Positions 31,342 through 31,357 of a stretch of 31,357 bases of DNA are shown here, one piece after another. The notes beneath the pieces are model-generated. The model had not been told where the DNA came from and did no database searches. It worked only from the letters and a program-made list of their open reading frames with translations. The position numbers and the translations under genes were made by a program. Position 1 is the stretch's first letter. Each line of letters starts with the position of its first letter. This DNA comes from an uncultured Oscillospiraceae bacterium (GTDB taxonomy: Bacteria; Bacillota; Clostridia; Oscillospirales; Oscillospiraceae). Location of the stretch: contig CAJTYO010000031.1 of the NCBI GenBank assembly GCA_910584045.1, forward strand, positions 1 through 31,357, written 5' to 3'.

Positions 31342-31357
31342 AAGCCGCATAAATCTA

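Noticed and set aside
30322..31350. 342-codon open frame opposite the aldolase gene
   Set aside because: The plus strand encodes a complete class II aldolase.

Overview
The window looks like chromosomal DNA of a GC-rich, gut-type Clostridia member, most like the Oscillospiraceae (Flavonifractor, Intestinimonas and Oscillibacter relatives). This rests on the low-GC-Gram-positive gene set (YlxM/Ffh/S16/KhpA, EcfA1-EcfA2-EcfT-TruA, HprK, ClpE, BlaI/BlaR1, LytTR-DUF3021), strong AGGAGG ribosome binding sites, TTG and GTG starts, consensus sigma-A promoters, and a pyrophosphate-type phosphofructokinase. The assignment is inference from protein flavour; no 16S gene is present. No CRISPR, IS element, prophage module, tRNA or rRNA was seen.

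Layout. 1-1.4 kb: a cysteine-rich protein with a problematic 5' end, then a convergent HTH regulator and zinc-ribbon pair. 1.5-2.7 kb: an RluA-family pseudouridine synthase behind a folded leader. 2.7-5.1 kb (minus): a small membrane protein, a PAP2 phosphatase and a LytTR-DUF3021 regulator/membrane pair. 5.2-7.6 kb (minus): khpA, rpsP, ffh and ylxM, a translation/secretion block. 7.8-15 kb (plus): methyltransferase, VanZ-GNAT fusion, the ECF transporter core (ecfA1, ecfA2, ecfT), truA, a DUF5711-type anchored protein broken at a run of nine G, and a CvpA-type protein. 15.1-17.7 kb: a ClpE-like unfoldase and a small Cys protein. 17.8-20.8 kb (minus): a 1011-residue Sel1-repeat protein. 20.9-25.6 kb: rpmB (minus), then hprK, a ROK sugar kinase, an aminotransferase and a nucleotidyltransferase-like protein (plus). 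25.7-28.7 kb: a BlaI/BlaR1 pair with a very large, non-penicillin-binding sensor. 28.8-31.3 kb: divergent PPi-phosphofructokinase and class II aldolase.

Functional links. HprK and the ROK kinase (carbon control, sugar phosphorylation) and the phosphofructokinase/aldolase pair are central glycolytic functions. BlaI/BlaR1 and LytTR-DUF3021 are self-contained sensing modules. Many convergent gene pairs are closed by perfect hairpins.

Most interesting observations: a G9 tract that splits the DUF5711-type gene (phase-variation candidate); a 15-of-16 identical hairpin element placed about 3 nt after the predicted transcription starts of both ylxM and the phosphofructokinase gene, 22 kb apart; a strict 108-residue super-repeat in the Sel1 protein; a VanZ-GNAT fusion with an internal ribosome-binding site; and a BlaR1-type protease carrying a roughly 535-residue extracellular region of unknown ligand. 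I do not see a complete, clearly new multi-gene system; these are the best leads.
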